In this document: positions 49,066-60,645 of the stretch, in pieces | How the letters are laid out: every line of letters begins with the position of its first letter | Position numbering within the stretch: the stretch's first letter is position 1 | Assembly (NCBI GenBank): GCA_963844205.1 | Contig: CAWJNK010000014.1 | Span: forward strand, 558,001-622,000 | Source of the DNA: DASSUW01 sp963844205 | GTDB taxonomy: Bacteria; Actinomycetota; Thermoleophilia; Solirubrobacterales; Solirubrobacteraceae | Length of the DNA: 64,000 bases | Direction: 5' to 3' | Position numbers and translations under genes: made by a program | The notes under the pieces: model-generated | What the model was told of the DNA's origin: nothing | Seen by the model: only the letters and a program-made list of their open reading frames with translations | The model's database searches: none

Positions 49066-51711
49066 CTAGTCGTTCCTCCCGTACTGCGCCACCGGCGTCG
49101 GCCGGCGGGACGCGGCGCGTCCGACGCCCTCGTAGGTCAGGCCCGCCGCGCTCACCGCGTCGGGGTCCAGGAAGTTGCGGCCGTCGACCACCAGCGCGCC
49201 GCGCATCGCCACCGCGACGTCGCCGAAGTCGAGCTCGGCGAACTCCGGCCACTCGGTGACGAGCACCACGGCGTCCGCGCCCTCGATCGCCGCCGCGGCC
49301 GACGACACGAAGTCCACCCCCTGCAGCAGCTTCCGGGCCTCGGTCTCCGCAACGGGGTCATACGCCCGAACCCGCGCCCCGGCAGCCTGCAGCCGCGCGG
49401 ACAGCACGAGCGACGACGCCTCGCGCATGTCGTCGGTGTTCGGCTTGAACGCGAGCCCCAGCAGCGCGATCTCCCGCCCGACGAGCGACCCGAGATGCTT
49501 CTGCAGCTTCGCGATCACCCGCCGCTTCTGCAGCTCGTTGACCTCGATGACCGAGTTCAGGAGCTGGAAGTGGTAGCCCGAGTTCCCCGCCAGCTGCTTC
49601 AGAGCCGCCACATCCTTGGGAAAGCATTGATGGACGGTCAGACCGCCGGAAGTCACGACGGTGTGGCTGCCCGGCACTTCGAGCGAGTACACGGGCCCCC
49701 GAAAGTGCTCGCGCCGCGTTTCGACGATCCGCACCCACGGCGGGCCGCCGTCGAAGCGCCGGTAGCCGGTCGGGGCGATGCGCTTCTTCTGGCGGGCGAT
49801 GGCGGCCAGCACGCCGGGCCGGTCGCGCTCGGGCACGAGGAACAGGCCGCGCTCGACCTGATCGGCACCGCTGATCCTCAGCCAGTGCGTCTCCTTCGTC
49901 GACTTCGCCGTGCGACCGCGACGCCACGAGCAGACGAGCCCGACATCGCCGAGCAGCCGCGCGACGCCCTCGGCCAGCTCGTCGCTGATCGTGCCCCATT
50001 CGAGGATCACGCTCGGCCCGCCGTTGACGAGCGACCACGACCCATCGCCCTCCCACATAGCGGAGAGCAGCGCGCGCTTGCGGTCGACCGACTGCTCCCA
50101 GATCAGGTCCGGCAGGCGCTGCGTATAGCTATTGCGGCCGAGCCCGAGCAGCTGCGTCCACCAGGCGGCAAGGATGCGCGACGAGAGATCCACCCGGATC
50201 GCCGTCGGCGCGCGATGGACCCGCGTTGCGACACCGTGGCCCTGCCAATACGAGACCACGTCGTCGACAAGGTGCTGCTCGTGCTCGGGGTGGAAGGACC
50301 ACGTGATCCGTTCCCGAGCACCGTCGCGCGAGGTGTGACCCTCGGCCAGGTACAAGCCGACGACGCGCCAGAAGTGCTCGTCGGTCGCGAGCTCGAAGGG
50401 TATGAACGCTCCGTTCGATGCCGTCCCGATCGTGGCGCCACGCAGGTCGACCTCTGGCGCGAGCCTGACGGCCGGCGTCCGACCCGCCGGCCGCACGCGC
50501 ACGCGCTCCACGTCGACGGCCCGGTCCTCGAGCACGCCGCCGATGTGCGCGAGCGCGGGCTCGAACCCGCCCGGGCCGCCGAGCGCCAACGGCACCCACT
50601 CGGACTCTTCGAGGTCGCGGGCGAGCTTGCGCGTGATCACGTCGTCGTCGAGGCCGTCGCCCACCAGGAACGGATGGTCGGCGGTCGTCCGCACCCGGCG
50701 GCCGAGCTTCGTCCGCACCTCGACCATCTCGCCGTCGTACTCGCGTCGCGTGAGCACTGAGACCGGCAGGTACTCGGGCTCGGCCTCGCCCGGCACCCAC
50801 GAGAGCACCTCGACGTCACCTGGCGCGATCGCCTCCTCGTCGCCCCCGTCACACCAGCGCCACAGCTGCTCGAACGTGAGCAGCCGCGCCTGGCCGGACA
50901 CGCGGGCGAGCAACGTCTCGCCGCCGTCGAAACACGAGCCGCCGAAGCCGATTCCGGCCTGGAGGAACTTCGGGCCGATGCGGTCGTCGAGCCCCATCCC
51001 TCGGGCGACCTCGACGACGTCGGCGCCGGTCTCCTCGCACACGTTCGCGATCTCGTTGATGAACGAGATCTTGGTGGCCAGGAACGCGTTCGAGGCGAGC
51101 TTGACCATCTCGGCGCTGCGGATGTCGGTGCGGACGAGCGGGGCTTCAAGCGGCGCGTAGAGCTCCACGACCGCGTCGCCGGCCCAGTCGCCGTCGTCGC
51201 CGATCACGACCCGGTCGGGGTCGAGGAAGTCCGCCACCGCGGAGCCCTCCTTCAAGAACTCCGGGCACGAGACGTAGCGGAACCCGCCCTTGCCCTGCTC
51301 GGCGAACTCGCGCTTGATGCTGTCGCCGGTCCCCACCGGCACGGTCGACTTCATCACCAGCGCGTGGCGATCGGACGGCGGCATGGCCGCGACCACGGCG
51401 TGCACCGCGGTGAGGTCCGCGTCGCCGGAGTAGGTCGGCGGCGTGCCGACCGCGACGAACAGCAGGCGGGCGTGCTCGAGCGCGTCGGCCAGGGTGGTCG
51501 AGAAGTGCAGTCGCCCGCGGTGGCGCGAGACGAGCTCCTCGAGGCCGGGCTCCCAGATCGGGATCCGGCCGGCCTTCAGCCCCTCGATCTTGGCCTCGTC
51601 GATGTCGATGCACCAGACCTCGTTGCCGAGCTCGGCGAAGCCTGCGGCCGTCACGAGGCCCACGTAGCCCGTGCCGATGACCCCGATGGGCTCTCTCTCA
51701 GTACCGCTCAT
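49066..51711 (-). CDS. UDP-glucose 6-dehydrogenase interrupted by an intein
   Basis: An 881-residue precursor. Residues 1-259 and 696-881 together make a normal 445-residue UDP-glucose dehydrogenase (UDP-glucose to UDP-glucuronate, two NAD): NAD loop GVIGTGYVGLVTAAGFAELG, STVPVGTGDSIK, CPEFLKEGSAVADF, ASNAFLATKISFINEIANV, GIGFGGS before the intein and CFPKDVAAL after it, then GLAFKPNTDDMREASS. The catalytic cysteine is residue 696, the first C-extein residue, so the enzyme cannot work before splicing. It sits between an LCP ligase gene and sugar-nucleotide genes. Confidence 0.95.
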   Translation of the reverse strand: MSGTEREPIGVIGTGYVGLVTAAGFAELGNEVWCIDIDEAKIEGLKAGRIPIWEPGLEELVSRHRGRLHFSTTLADALEHARLLFVAVGTPPTYSGDADLTAVHAVVAAMPPSDRHALVMKSTVPVGTGDSIKREFAEQGKGGFRYVSCPEFLKEGSAVADFLDPDRVVIGDDGDWAGDAVVELYAPLEAPLVRTDIRSAEMVKLASNAFLATKISFINEIANVCEETGADVVEVARGMGLDDRIGPKFLQAGIGFGGSCFDGGETLLARVSGQARLLTFEQLWRWCDGGDEEAIAPGDVEVLSWVPGEAEPEYLPVSVLTRREYDGEMVEVRTKLGRRVRTTADHPFLVGDGLDDDVITRKLARDLEESEWVPLALGGPGGFEPALAHIGGVLEDRAVDVERVRVRPAGRTPAVRLAPEVDLRGATIGTASNGAFIPFELATDEHFWRVVGLYLAEGHTSRDGARERITWSFHPEHEQHLVDDVVSYWQGHGVATRVHRAPTAIRVDLSSRILAAWWTQLLGLGRNSYTQRLPDLIWEQSVDRKRALLSAMWEGDGSWSLVNGGPSVILEWGTISDELAEGVARLLGDVGLVCSWRRGRTAKSTKETHWLRISGADQVERGLFLVPERDRPGVLAAIARQKKRIAPTGYRRFDGGPPWVRIVETRREHFRGPVYSLEVPGSHTVVTSGGLTVHQCFPKDVAALKQLAGNSGYHFQLLNSVIEVNELQKRRVIAKLQKHLGSLVGREIALLGLAFKPNTDDMREASSLVLSARLQAAGARVRAYDPVAETEARKLLQGVDFVSSAAAAIEGADAVVLVTEWPEFAELDFGDVAVAMRGALVVDGRNFLDPDAVSAAGLTYEGVGRAASRRPTPVAQYGRND
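49627..50934 (-). other. Intein with LAGLIDADG-type homing endonuclease motifs, inside UDP-glucose dehydrogenase
   Basis: 436 residues (260-695 of the precursor). Block A CFDGGETLLARVSG with Cys1; block B VRTTADHPFLV (T-x-x-H, His346); endonuclease block C VVGLYLAEGHT (450-460) and block E LLSAMWEGDGSW (549-559) with both acidic residues; block F VYSLEVPGSHTVVTSGG; block G LTVHQ then C. The last residue is Gln instead of the usual Asn, after the conserved penultimate His. Base use resembles the host gene. Nothing in frame is broken, so both splicing and endonuclease parts look intact. Confidence 0.95.
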
Positions 51712-51726
51712 TCCGGGCGGATCAGC

Positions 51727-53265
51727 CTACTGCTTGAGCCGTCTCAGCGAGGCGGCGATCTCGATCATCTGGTCCTCGCCGATCGACTGCGTGAGCGTGT
51801 TGGAGACCCAGTACGCGCCCTTCCGGGTCTTCCACGCGACCATCCGCAGCCGCCTGCCGTCGTAGTACAGCCTGAGCTTCTTGCCCCGGCGCTCGACGGT
51901 GCGGTCGGGGTCGTCGAGGATCGGCGGCGCCCTCCAGGTCATGCCCTGCACGCCGTAGAACTCCCCGATCCCCGGCGCGCGCAGGACGAGTCGGTAGGCG
52001 TCGTGCTTCTTGCCGCGCTCGTCGATGATCTTGTAGATGCGGGGCTCGGTGCCCGCGTACGAGGAGCCGCGCACGCGCACGGCGGGGAAGTAGAACGGGA
52101 AGTCGAGCTTGGGATCGGCGATCACCGCCTGGTTCTGGCCCTCGGCGCGCGTGTCCTCGAGCCCGGCCACCTCGACCGGCTCGCGCTTGCGCTTCTTGCG
52201 CACGCGCTCGAACTCGCGGTCGGCCTCGGTGGGCTCCGTGCGGCTCTCCCGCGGCTTGGCCGAGCCCTCCGCCTGCATGAACTGGCGGAAGCTCGTCCGC
52301 AGGTCGTCCTTGCGGTAGTACAGGTTGGAGTCCACCTGCGGGTTCGGCGCGTCGTGGACCGCGAAGCGCACCTCGTGGACCTTCGGGTTCTTCTGCGACA
52401 GGTAGAGGACGAGCTTCAGCATCGAGAAGACCTGCTTGTTCGACCGCAGCGAGCGGTCGACGCGGACGTAGCGGCTGAAGACCCGGATCAGGTGCTTGCT
52501 CTCGCTGACCGCGAGCAGCTTGCGCACGCCGGCTGCGTTCTTGGCCTGGCGCAGGAAGTCCTGCTGGCGGGCGGCGCGCACGAGGTCGTTGTCGGTGTGC
52601 CGGTAGCGCACGTAGTCGAGCGCGGCCTTCCCCCACAGCTTCTGGTAGCCGGGGTCGATGTCGATCGTCGCGTAGTTCTCACCCGACGAGTTGTCGTTGA
52701 AGTAGTCGCGGTCGACGTCGACGTAGACGCCGTCGATGTAGTTCACCGCCCGCCGGAACGCGCCGTAGTCCATGATCATCACGTTCGTGATCGGGAACGG
52801 CTCGCCGGTCGCGTCCTCGAACAGCTTCTTGACGGTCCGGACCACGAGCCGCGGGCCGCCCTTGCGGCCGCCGAGCTCGAACGCGCTGTTGATCTTGCCC
52901 TCGCCGTGGCCGGGGATGTCGACCTTGAGGTCGCGCGGGATCGACATCACCGCGATCGCGTCCTTCGAGGGGTCGGCGCGGGCGAGCAGGATCGTGTCCG
53001 ACCGCGGGGCCATGCCCTTGTCGACGCCTTCGCGCGCGTCCGAGCCCAGCACCATGAACGTGCGCGGGCCGCCGGGGTCGGGGATGTCGAGCTCCGGCAC
53101 CTCGATGTCCGCCCGGCCGGGCAGCCGCAGCGGCGTGAGGAAGTCGTCGACCTCGCGCAGCACGGTGGTGGCCACGGCGGAGGCCGTCAGCACCATCACC
53201 AGCACGCACGCCAGCAGGGCGCGCAGCGCCAGCTTGAGGCCCACCCGCGGTGGGCGCTCGCTCAT
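51727..53265 (-). CDS. LytR-CpsA-Psr (LCP) family protein
   Basis: A 512-residue membrane-anchored LCP protein; the family transfers lipid-linked glycans to peptidoglycan. One N-terminal transmembrane helix (about 13-35), then the LCP domain: TFMVLGSDAREGVDKGMAPR, RSDTILLARADP, SIPRDLKVDIPGHGEGKINS, GVYVDVDRDY and LDYVRYRHTDNDLVRAARQQ. The C-terminal 200 residues (from about 300, with a basic KKRKRE stretch) are less conserved. It is 15 bp upstream of the UDP-glucose dehydrogenase gene on the same strand. Confidence 0.9.
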   Translation of the reverse strand: MSERPPRVGLKLALRALLACVLVMVLTASAVATTVLREVDDFLTPLRLPGRADIEVPELDIPDPGGPRTFMVLGSDAREGVDKGMAPRSDTILLARADPSKDAIAVMSIPRDLKVDIPGHGEGKINSAFELGGRKGGPRLVVRTVKKLFEDATGEPFPITNVMIMDYGAFRRAVNYIDGVYVDVDRDYFNDNSSGENYATIDIDPGYQKLWGKAALDYVRYRHTDNDLVRAARQQDFLRQAKNAAGVRKLLAVSESKHLIRVFSRYVRVDRSLRSNKQVFSMLKLVLYLSQKNPKVHEVRFAVHDAPNPQVDSNLYYRKDDLRTSFRQFMQAEGSAKPRESRTEPTEADREFERVRKKRKREPVEVAGLEDTRAEGQNQAVIADPKLDFPFYFPAVRVRGSSYAGTEPRIYKIIDERGKKHDAYRLVLRAPGIGEFYGVQGMTWRAPPILDDPDRTVERRGKKLRLYYDGRRLRMVAWKTRKGAYWVSNTLTQSIGEDQMIEIAASLRRLKQ

Positions 53266-53323
53266 ACCGCGACCTTCCCGCGATGTTCGCGAAGCGAACT
53301 CAGTCCAAGCCTGCTTGGCCCCT

Positions 53324-54445
53324 TCACGCCGCTCCGCCCTCGACTGCGCGCAGCGGCGCCGCTCCCTCTGCCAGGCGCGCCGGGACGGCGCGGGTGAACT
53401 CGACGAGCAGCTCGCGGTAGCGAGCCAGCGACCGGATCGACACCCATTCCTCCGGACCGTGGTGGCCGGCGCCGGCGGGCCCGAACTCGACCGCCGGGAT
53501 CCCGGCGCGCAGGAACGACACCGCGTCCGACGCGCCGTCGCGGCCGACCGACACCGACGCGCCGTCGGTCTGCGGGCCGACCGTCTCGCTCAGCGCCCGC
53601 ACGTACGGGTTCGAGCGCGAGACGTGGGCGGGCGGGAAGATGAAGGTCCGCTTGACCTCCATGTCGGGGATCGCGCGGATCTCCTCGAGGATGTCGCCGG
53701 GGTCCTGGTTGGGCAGATAGCGGATGTCGACGTCCATGACGCAGCTGTCGGGGACCTTGTTGGGAGCGTCGCCCCCCACGATCCGCCCGAGGTTGATCGA
53801 AGGCCGGTCGAACAACTCGGACGACTCGCGCGAGAACGGCATGGACTCGATTCGCCGGAAGACGTCGACTGCCTTCACGATCGCGTTGTCTCCGAGCCAC
53901 GGAGTCGACCCGTGGGCGGCGCGCCCGTGGACCAGGATCCGCGCCGCCAGCACGCCCTTCGCCTGGATGCCGATGTGCAGATCGGTCGGCTCGCCGGTGA
54001 TCGCGAAGTCGCCGACGTAGCCGCGGCGGACGAGGTCGTCGCTCGAGCGGACCGAGATGTCCTCCGACTCCTCGTCGGGCACGATCACGAGGCGGACCCG
54101 GACGTCCTGCTGGCCGCCCAGGTCGTGCGCGGCGCACATCATGGCCGCCAGGCCGCCCTTCATGTCGTAGGCGCCGCGGCCGTACAGCCGGTCGCCCTCC
54201 GTCCGGGGCTGGAACTGCTCGGCGTGGCCGGGGACGACATCGAGGTGGCCGTGGAAGACGATCGTGGGCACGCCCTCCGGGCCCACGGAGGCCGTCAACG
54301 CATGGAGGTCGCCGAACCGGTGCGCCTCGACATCGATGTCCCGTGCTTCGAGCCAGCCCTTGACGAATCCCGCGGCGGCATGCAGGCCCTCCGCAGTGGA
54401 CGTGTCGTAGGTGACCAGGCGCTCGGTCAGAACCCGTTCATCCAC
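53324..54445 (-). CDS. M20-family metallopeptidase (ArgE/DapE-like)
   Basis: A 373-residue zinc amidohydrolase/peptidase. Metal ligands: VFHGHLDVVPG, GRGAYDMKGGLAAMMCA, DEESEDISVRSSDDL, and the late His in PAGAGHHGPEEWVS; the dimerisation domain contains VHGRAAHGSTPWLGDNA. Deacetylase, succinyl-desuccinylase and dipeptidase members share these motifs. GTG at 54445 (VDERVLTERLVTYDTS) is the likely start; longer frames enter the divergent gene. Confidence 0.88.
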   Translation of the reverse strand: MDERVLTERLVTYDTSTAEGLHAAAGFVKGWLEARDIDVEAHRFGDLHALTASVGPEGVPTIVFHGHLDVVPGHAEQFQPRTEGDRLYGRGAYDMKGGLAAMMCAAHDLGGQQDVRVRLVIVPDEESEDISVRSSDDLVRRGYVGDFAITGEPTDLHIGIQAKGVLAARILVHGRAAHGSTPWLGDNAIVKAVDVFRRIESMPFSRESSELFDRPSINLGRIVGGDAPNKVPDSCVMDVDIRYLPNQDPGDILEEIRAIPDMEVKRTFIFPPAHVSRSNPYVRALSETVGPQTDGASVSVGRDGASDAVSFLRAGIPAVEFGPAGAGHHGPEEWVSIRSLARYRELLVEFTRAVPARLAEGAAPLRAVEGGAA

Positions 54446-54500
54446 TCGCAGGAGGGTAGCGGCGCATGCGACACTGACAGTTCGGAGAAAGGAGAGGCCA

Positions 54501-55097
54501 ATGAGCCAGGCAGCGAGCCACCAGACCGTCCGTCTCTCACAGGGCAAGCACCGCGGCCCAGACCACGGGGCCTGCGTGATGGAGTTGGCCTCGATGCTCG
54601 CGGGGGAGCCGTTCTCCGACCGCCCTCGCTGCGTGGATCCGGTGATCGCCGGCTTCCTGCGCACGTACAACGACGGGATCGACGAGACCCGCCGCCAGGA
54701 CCTCTATCCGCTGGCCTCGGAGGTCGTCGGGACCCGCGCGGTCGCCGGCGTCCAGGCCGAGCGCGCCCGCATGTGCCTCGCGTGGGCCCAGCAGCGCCAC
54801 GCCGAGCAGCGGCACGGCGCCCGGCGGCTGCTGCCGCTGCGCCCGCTGCTGCCCGACGGCCGCCTGGGCGACGATGCCGCCGGCACGCTGGCAGGGCGGA
54901 TCGCGGTCAAGCAGGCCGGCCGGCGCCGCACCGAGGGCTCCCACGCGGCCGCGCTGGACTTCGTGCGCGAGCTGATCGCGGTCACGCCGCCGGAGGCACG
55001 GCGTAATACCGTCTCTCGGGACTCGGACACGCCGCCGGAGGCACGGCGTAACACGGTCTCTCGGGATTCGGACACGGACGTCCGAATCCACGTGTAA
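54501..55097 (+). CDS. Conserved actinobacterial protein of unknown function with C-terminal duplication
   Basis: A 198-residue soluble protein with Shine-Dalgarno GGAGAGG 5 nt before the ATG. The conserved part is CVMELASMLAGEPFSDRPRC, DPVIAGFLRTYNDGIDETRR and QDLYPLASEVVGTRA, a pattern I associate with actinobacterial proteins of no known function. The C-terminal 32 residues contain a perfect 15-residue repeat (TPPEARRNTVSRDSD twice) from a 45-bp tandem duplication. It converges with atpC, 2 bp apart. Confidence 0.7.
   Translation: MSQAASHQTVRLSQGKHRGPDHGACVMELASMLAGEPFSDRPRCVDPVIAGFLRTYNDGIDETRRQDLYPLASEVVGTRAVAGVQAERARMCLAWAQQRHAEQRHGARRLLPLRPLLPDGRLGDDAAGTLAGRIAVKQAGRRRTEGSHAAALDFVRELIAVTPPEARRNTVSRDSDTPPEARRNTVSRDSDTDVRIHV
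54984..55073 (+). repeat. 45-bp tandem duplication at the 3' end of the 54501 gene
   Basis: Copies at 54984-55028 and 55029-55073, about 42 of 45 identical, in frame. Each copy holds a small hairpin (CGCCG-GAGGCA-CGGCG). All differences are silent, because the encoded 15-mers are identical. Confidence 0.9.
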
Positions 55098-55099
55098 CT

Positions 55100-55509
55100 T
55101 CAGCCTTCTGAGATCTTGAGGAACGCCTCGTAGCGGCGCTTGGCCCGCTCCGCCGCGCGGCGTTCCTCGGTGCCCTCCTCGGAGTCCCGCAGCTCCTGCT
55201 CGGCGCGGTCGAGCCGGCTCTTGACCTCGCCCGCGTCCAGGTCCTCGATTGCGAACGCCTCGTCGACCAGCACCAGCGCGTGCGTGCCGGCCACCTGCAG
55301 GAACCCCTCGCCCTGGGCGAAGCGCACGACGTCCGACTCCGACTTGTAGAGCCGCAGCTCCGTCGGGTCGAGCATCGCCAGCAGCGGCTGGTGGTTGGCC
55401 AACAGGCCGATCGAGCCGACCGTCGTCTTGGTGGAGACCATCTCCACCTCGTCGTTGAACACCTCCCCCTCGGGGGTGAGGACCTCGACCTGGAAGGGCG
55501 TGCGGGCCA

Positions 55510-55510
<1 letters not shown>
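55100..55510 (-). CDS. atpC: ATP synthase epsilon subunit
   Basis: A 136-residue F1 epsilon subunit. N-terminal beta-sandwich: FQVEVLTPEGEVFNDEVEMV, GSIGLLANHQPLLAMLDPTE, FAQGEGFLQVAGTHALVLVD; C-terminal helical hairpin SRLDRAEQELRDSEEGTEER. It couples rotor to catalysis and can inhibit ATP hydrolysis. Last gene of the operon; its ATG shares one base with the atpD stop (TAATG). Confidence 0.96.
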
Positions 55511-56970
<1,460 letters not shown>

Positions 56971-56979
56971 GTTGGCTCC

Positions 56980-57885
56980 TTAGGCGAGGCCCTCGGCCCC
57001 GGACACGACTTCCAGAATCTCCTGCGTGATCTCCGCCTGACGCTCGCGGTTCATCTGCAGGGTCAGGTCCTTGATGATGTCGCCGGCGTTCTGCGACGCG
57101 TTGCGCATCGCGGTCATGCGCGCGCCGTGCTCGGAGGCGGTCGACTCGAGCAGCGCGCGGAAGATCGAGATCTCGACGTAGGCCGGGATCAGCCGCCGCA
57201 GGATCTCCTCCGGATCCGGCTCGTACTCGACGAGCGCGTGCTTGGTCCCGTCGGTGTCCCCGGAGTCCTCGGCCTCCTCCTCGTCGGCCTCGAGGATCGT
57301 GGCGTGCTGGAGCGGCAGCAGCGTCTCGCGCGTGACCCTCTGCGTGAGCGGCGAGATGTAGTGGTTGTAGATGATCTCGACCTGGTCGACCTTGCCGTCG
57401 ACGTAGGCGGTCATGAGGTCGCTCGCGATGTCGCGCGCGTCGCCGTAGGCCGGCCGGTCGGTGAAACCGGTGTAGCTGCCGACCACCTCGTGGCCGCGGA
57501 ACTGGAGCGACGACGTGCCGCGGCGGCCGGACGCGTACCAGGCCAGCGAGCGGCCCTCGCCCTCGTGCTCGGTCGCCACGCGCGTGCCGGCGCGGACGAT
57601 CTGCGAGTTGAAGGCGCCGGCCAGCCCGCGGTCGCCGGTCACGAGCAGCAGCCCAACCGTGCTCACGGACTCGTGCTCGTTGAGGATCGGCAGGTTCGGG
57701 ACGTTGCCGGCCGCCTCGGCGGCCTGGCGCGTCATCCGGCGGATCGCCGAGGCGTACGGGCGCAGCGCCTCGATCCGCTGCTCGGCGCGGCGCAGGCGCG
57801 CGGCGGCGACCATCTCCATCGCGCGCGTGATCTTCTGGATGTTCTTGACCGAGCTGATGCGGTTCTTGACGTCCTTCTGCGCCAT
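56980..57885 (-). CDS. atpG: ATP synthase gamma subunit
   Basis: A 301-residue central stalk subunit. Start MAQKDVKNRISSVKNIQKIT, then MEMVAAARLRRAEQRIEALR, VTGDRGLAGAFNSQIVR, and the C-terminal helix ARMTAMRNASQNAGDIIKDL, LQMNRERQAEITQEILEVVS. A short acidic insert (EADEEEAEDSGDTDG) at about 195-210 lies in the Rossmann-like head, reminiscent of regulatory loops in actinobacterial gamma subunits. Confidence 0.97.
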   Translation of the reverse strand: MAQKDVKNRISSVKNIQKITRAMEMVAAARLRRAEQRIEALRPYASAIRRMTRQAAEAAGNVPNLPILNEHESVSTVGLLLVTGDRGLAGAFNSQIVRAGTRVATEHEGEGRSLAWYASGRRGTSSLQFRGHEVVGSYTGFTDRPAYGDARDIASDLMTAYVDGKVDQVEIIYNHYISPLTQRVTRETLLPLQHATILEADEEEAEDSGDTDGTKHALVEYEPDPEEILRRLIPAYVEISIFRALLESTASEHGARMTAMRNASQNAGDIIKDLTLQMNRERQAEITQEILEVVSGAEGLA

Positions 57886-57887
57886 GG

Positions 57888-59531
<1,644 letters not shown>

Positions 59532-59538
59532 GGATCTC

Positions 59539-60069
59539 CTAGGCCTTCACTACCTGGCGGCGAAGTTGGTCGAGTCGATTGCGCACGGAGGCGTCGAGGA
59601 TCGCGTTGCCGACCTGGACGACGATCCCGCCCAGGATGTCCGGCTCCACGCGGGAGGAGAGCTCGACCTTGCGGCCGGTCTGCTCGGAGATGCGGTCCCC
59701 GAGCTGCTTGACGATGTCCTTGTCGAGCTCGATCGCCGAGGTGATCTCGACCGGGAGCAGCTTGTTCTCCTCCTCCCACAGCCGGTCGAGCTCGGCACGG
59801 ATGCGGAACACGACGGGCATCCGGTGCTTCTCGATCAGCAGGTTGAGGAAGTTCAGGATCACCGGGTCGGCGTCCGTGACCGCGCGTTCGAGGCCATCCT
59901 CCTTCTCCTGCGTGGAGAAGTAGGGCGAGAAGAAGAAGACCTGGAGCTCGCGCGTCTCCGACATGGCGTCGGCGAACTCGCCGAGCTGGTCGCGCACGGC
60001 GTCGAGCTTGTCCTGCTCCATGGCGACTTCGAACAGCGAACGGGCGTAGACCGTGGCGATCTCCTCCAT
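59539..60069 (-). CDS. atpH: ATP synthase delta subunit
   Basis: A 176-residue peripheral stalk subunit (OSCP homologue): EEIATVYARSLFEVAMEQDK, PYFSTQEKEDGLERAV, LLIEKHRMPVVFRIRAELDR, and the C-terminal VEPDILGGIVVQVGNAILDA. Its start shares one base with the atpF stop; atpA follows after 7 bp. It has the standard separate form, not the b-delta fusion of mycobacteria. Confidence 0.95.
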   Translation of the reverse strand: MEEIATVYARSLFEVAMEQDKLDAVRDQLGEFADAMSETRELQVFFFSPYFSTQEKEDGLERAVTDADPVILNFLNLLIEKHRMPVVFRIRAELDRLWEEENKLLPVEITSAIELDKDIVKQLGDRISEQTGRKVELSSRVEPDILGGIVVQVGNAILDASVRNRLDQLRRQVVKA

Positions 60070-60638
60070 CAGCGCTCCTCGCCCGAGAGGGAGGCGAAGT
60101 CGAGCTCGGCCAGGGCCTCCTCGACCAGCCGCTTGTGGTCCTCGTCGGTCAGCGCCTTGCGCGTGACCTTCTCGGTCGCCAGCACCGTGAGGTCGGCGAC
60201 CTCGGCGCGGATCTCCTGGATCGCGCGGCGGGTCTCGGCCTCGATGTCGCGCCGGGTCTGCTCCATCATCTCCTCGCGCTTGGTGCGCGCGTCGGCGACG
60301 ATCTCGGCCTCGGCCGCTTCGCCGGTCTTGCGCGCGCGCGACACGATCTCGTCGGCCTGACCGCGCGCCTCGGCGAGCCGCTCGCGGTACTCGGCGAGGA
60401 GCTGGTCCGCCTCCTGGCGCGTGCGCTCGGCCGCGTCGATCGAGTCCTCGATCGCCTTCTGGCGCCGGTCGAGGGCCTCGGCGATCCGCGGGAACACGAA
60501 CTTGGCGAGGATCCAGAAGCTGACCCCGAAGACGAGCAGCGTCCAGATCATCAGCCCGATGTCGGGCGAGACCAGGAAGCTGCCGCCCTCCTCCTCGCCC
60601 TCGGCGGCGGCCGCGATGATGAGAGGCAGGTCGCTCAT
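60069..60638 (-). CDS. atpF: ATP synthase b subunit
   Basis: A 189-residue stator subunit: one transmembrane helix (about 28-50, GLMIWTLLVFGVSFWILAKF) and a long amphipathic coiled coil (ALDRRQKAIEDSIDAAERTR and on) reaching up to F1. The N-terminal 20 residues are polar and glycine/glutamate-rich. Only one b-type gene is visible, so a homodimeric stalk is expected. Confidence 0.95.
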   Translation of the reverse strand: MSDLPLIIAAAAEGEEEGGSFLVSPDIGLMIWTLLVFGVSFWILAKFVFPRIAEALDRRQKAIEDSIDAAERTRQEADQLLAEYRERLAEARGQADEIVSRARKTGEAAEAEIVADARTKREEMMEQTRRDIEAETRRAIQEIRAEVADLTVLATEKVTRKALTDEDHKRLVEEALAELDFASLSGEER

Positions 60639-60645
60639 CGCCGGC

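Noticed and set aside
54501..55097. Possible defence-related or toxin gene
   Set aside because: No nuclease, ATPase or pore motif is visible; it sits alone next to the atp operon, so I left it as unknown.
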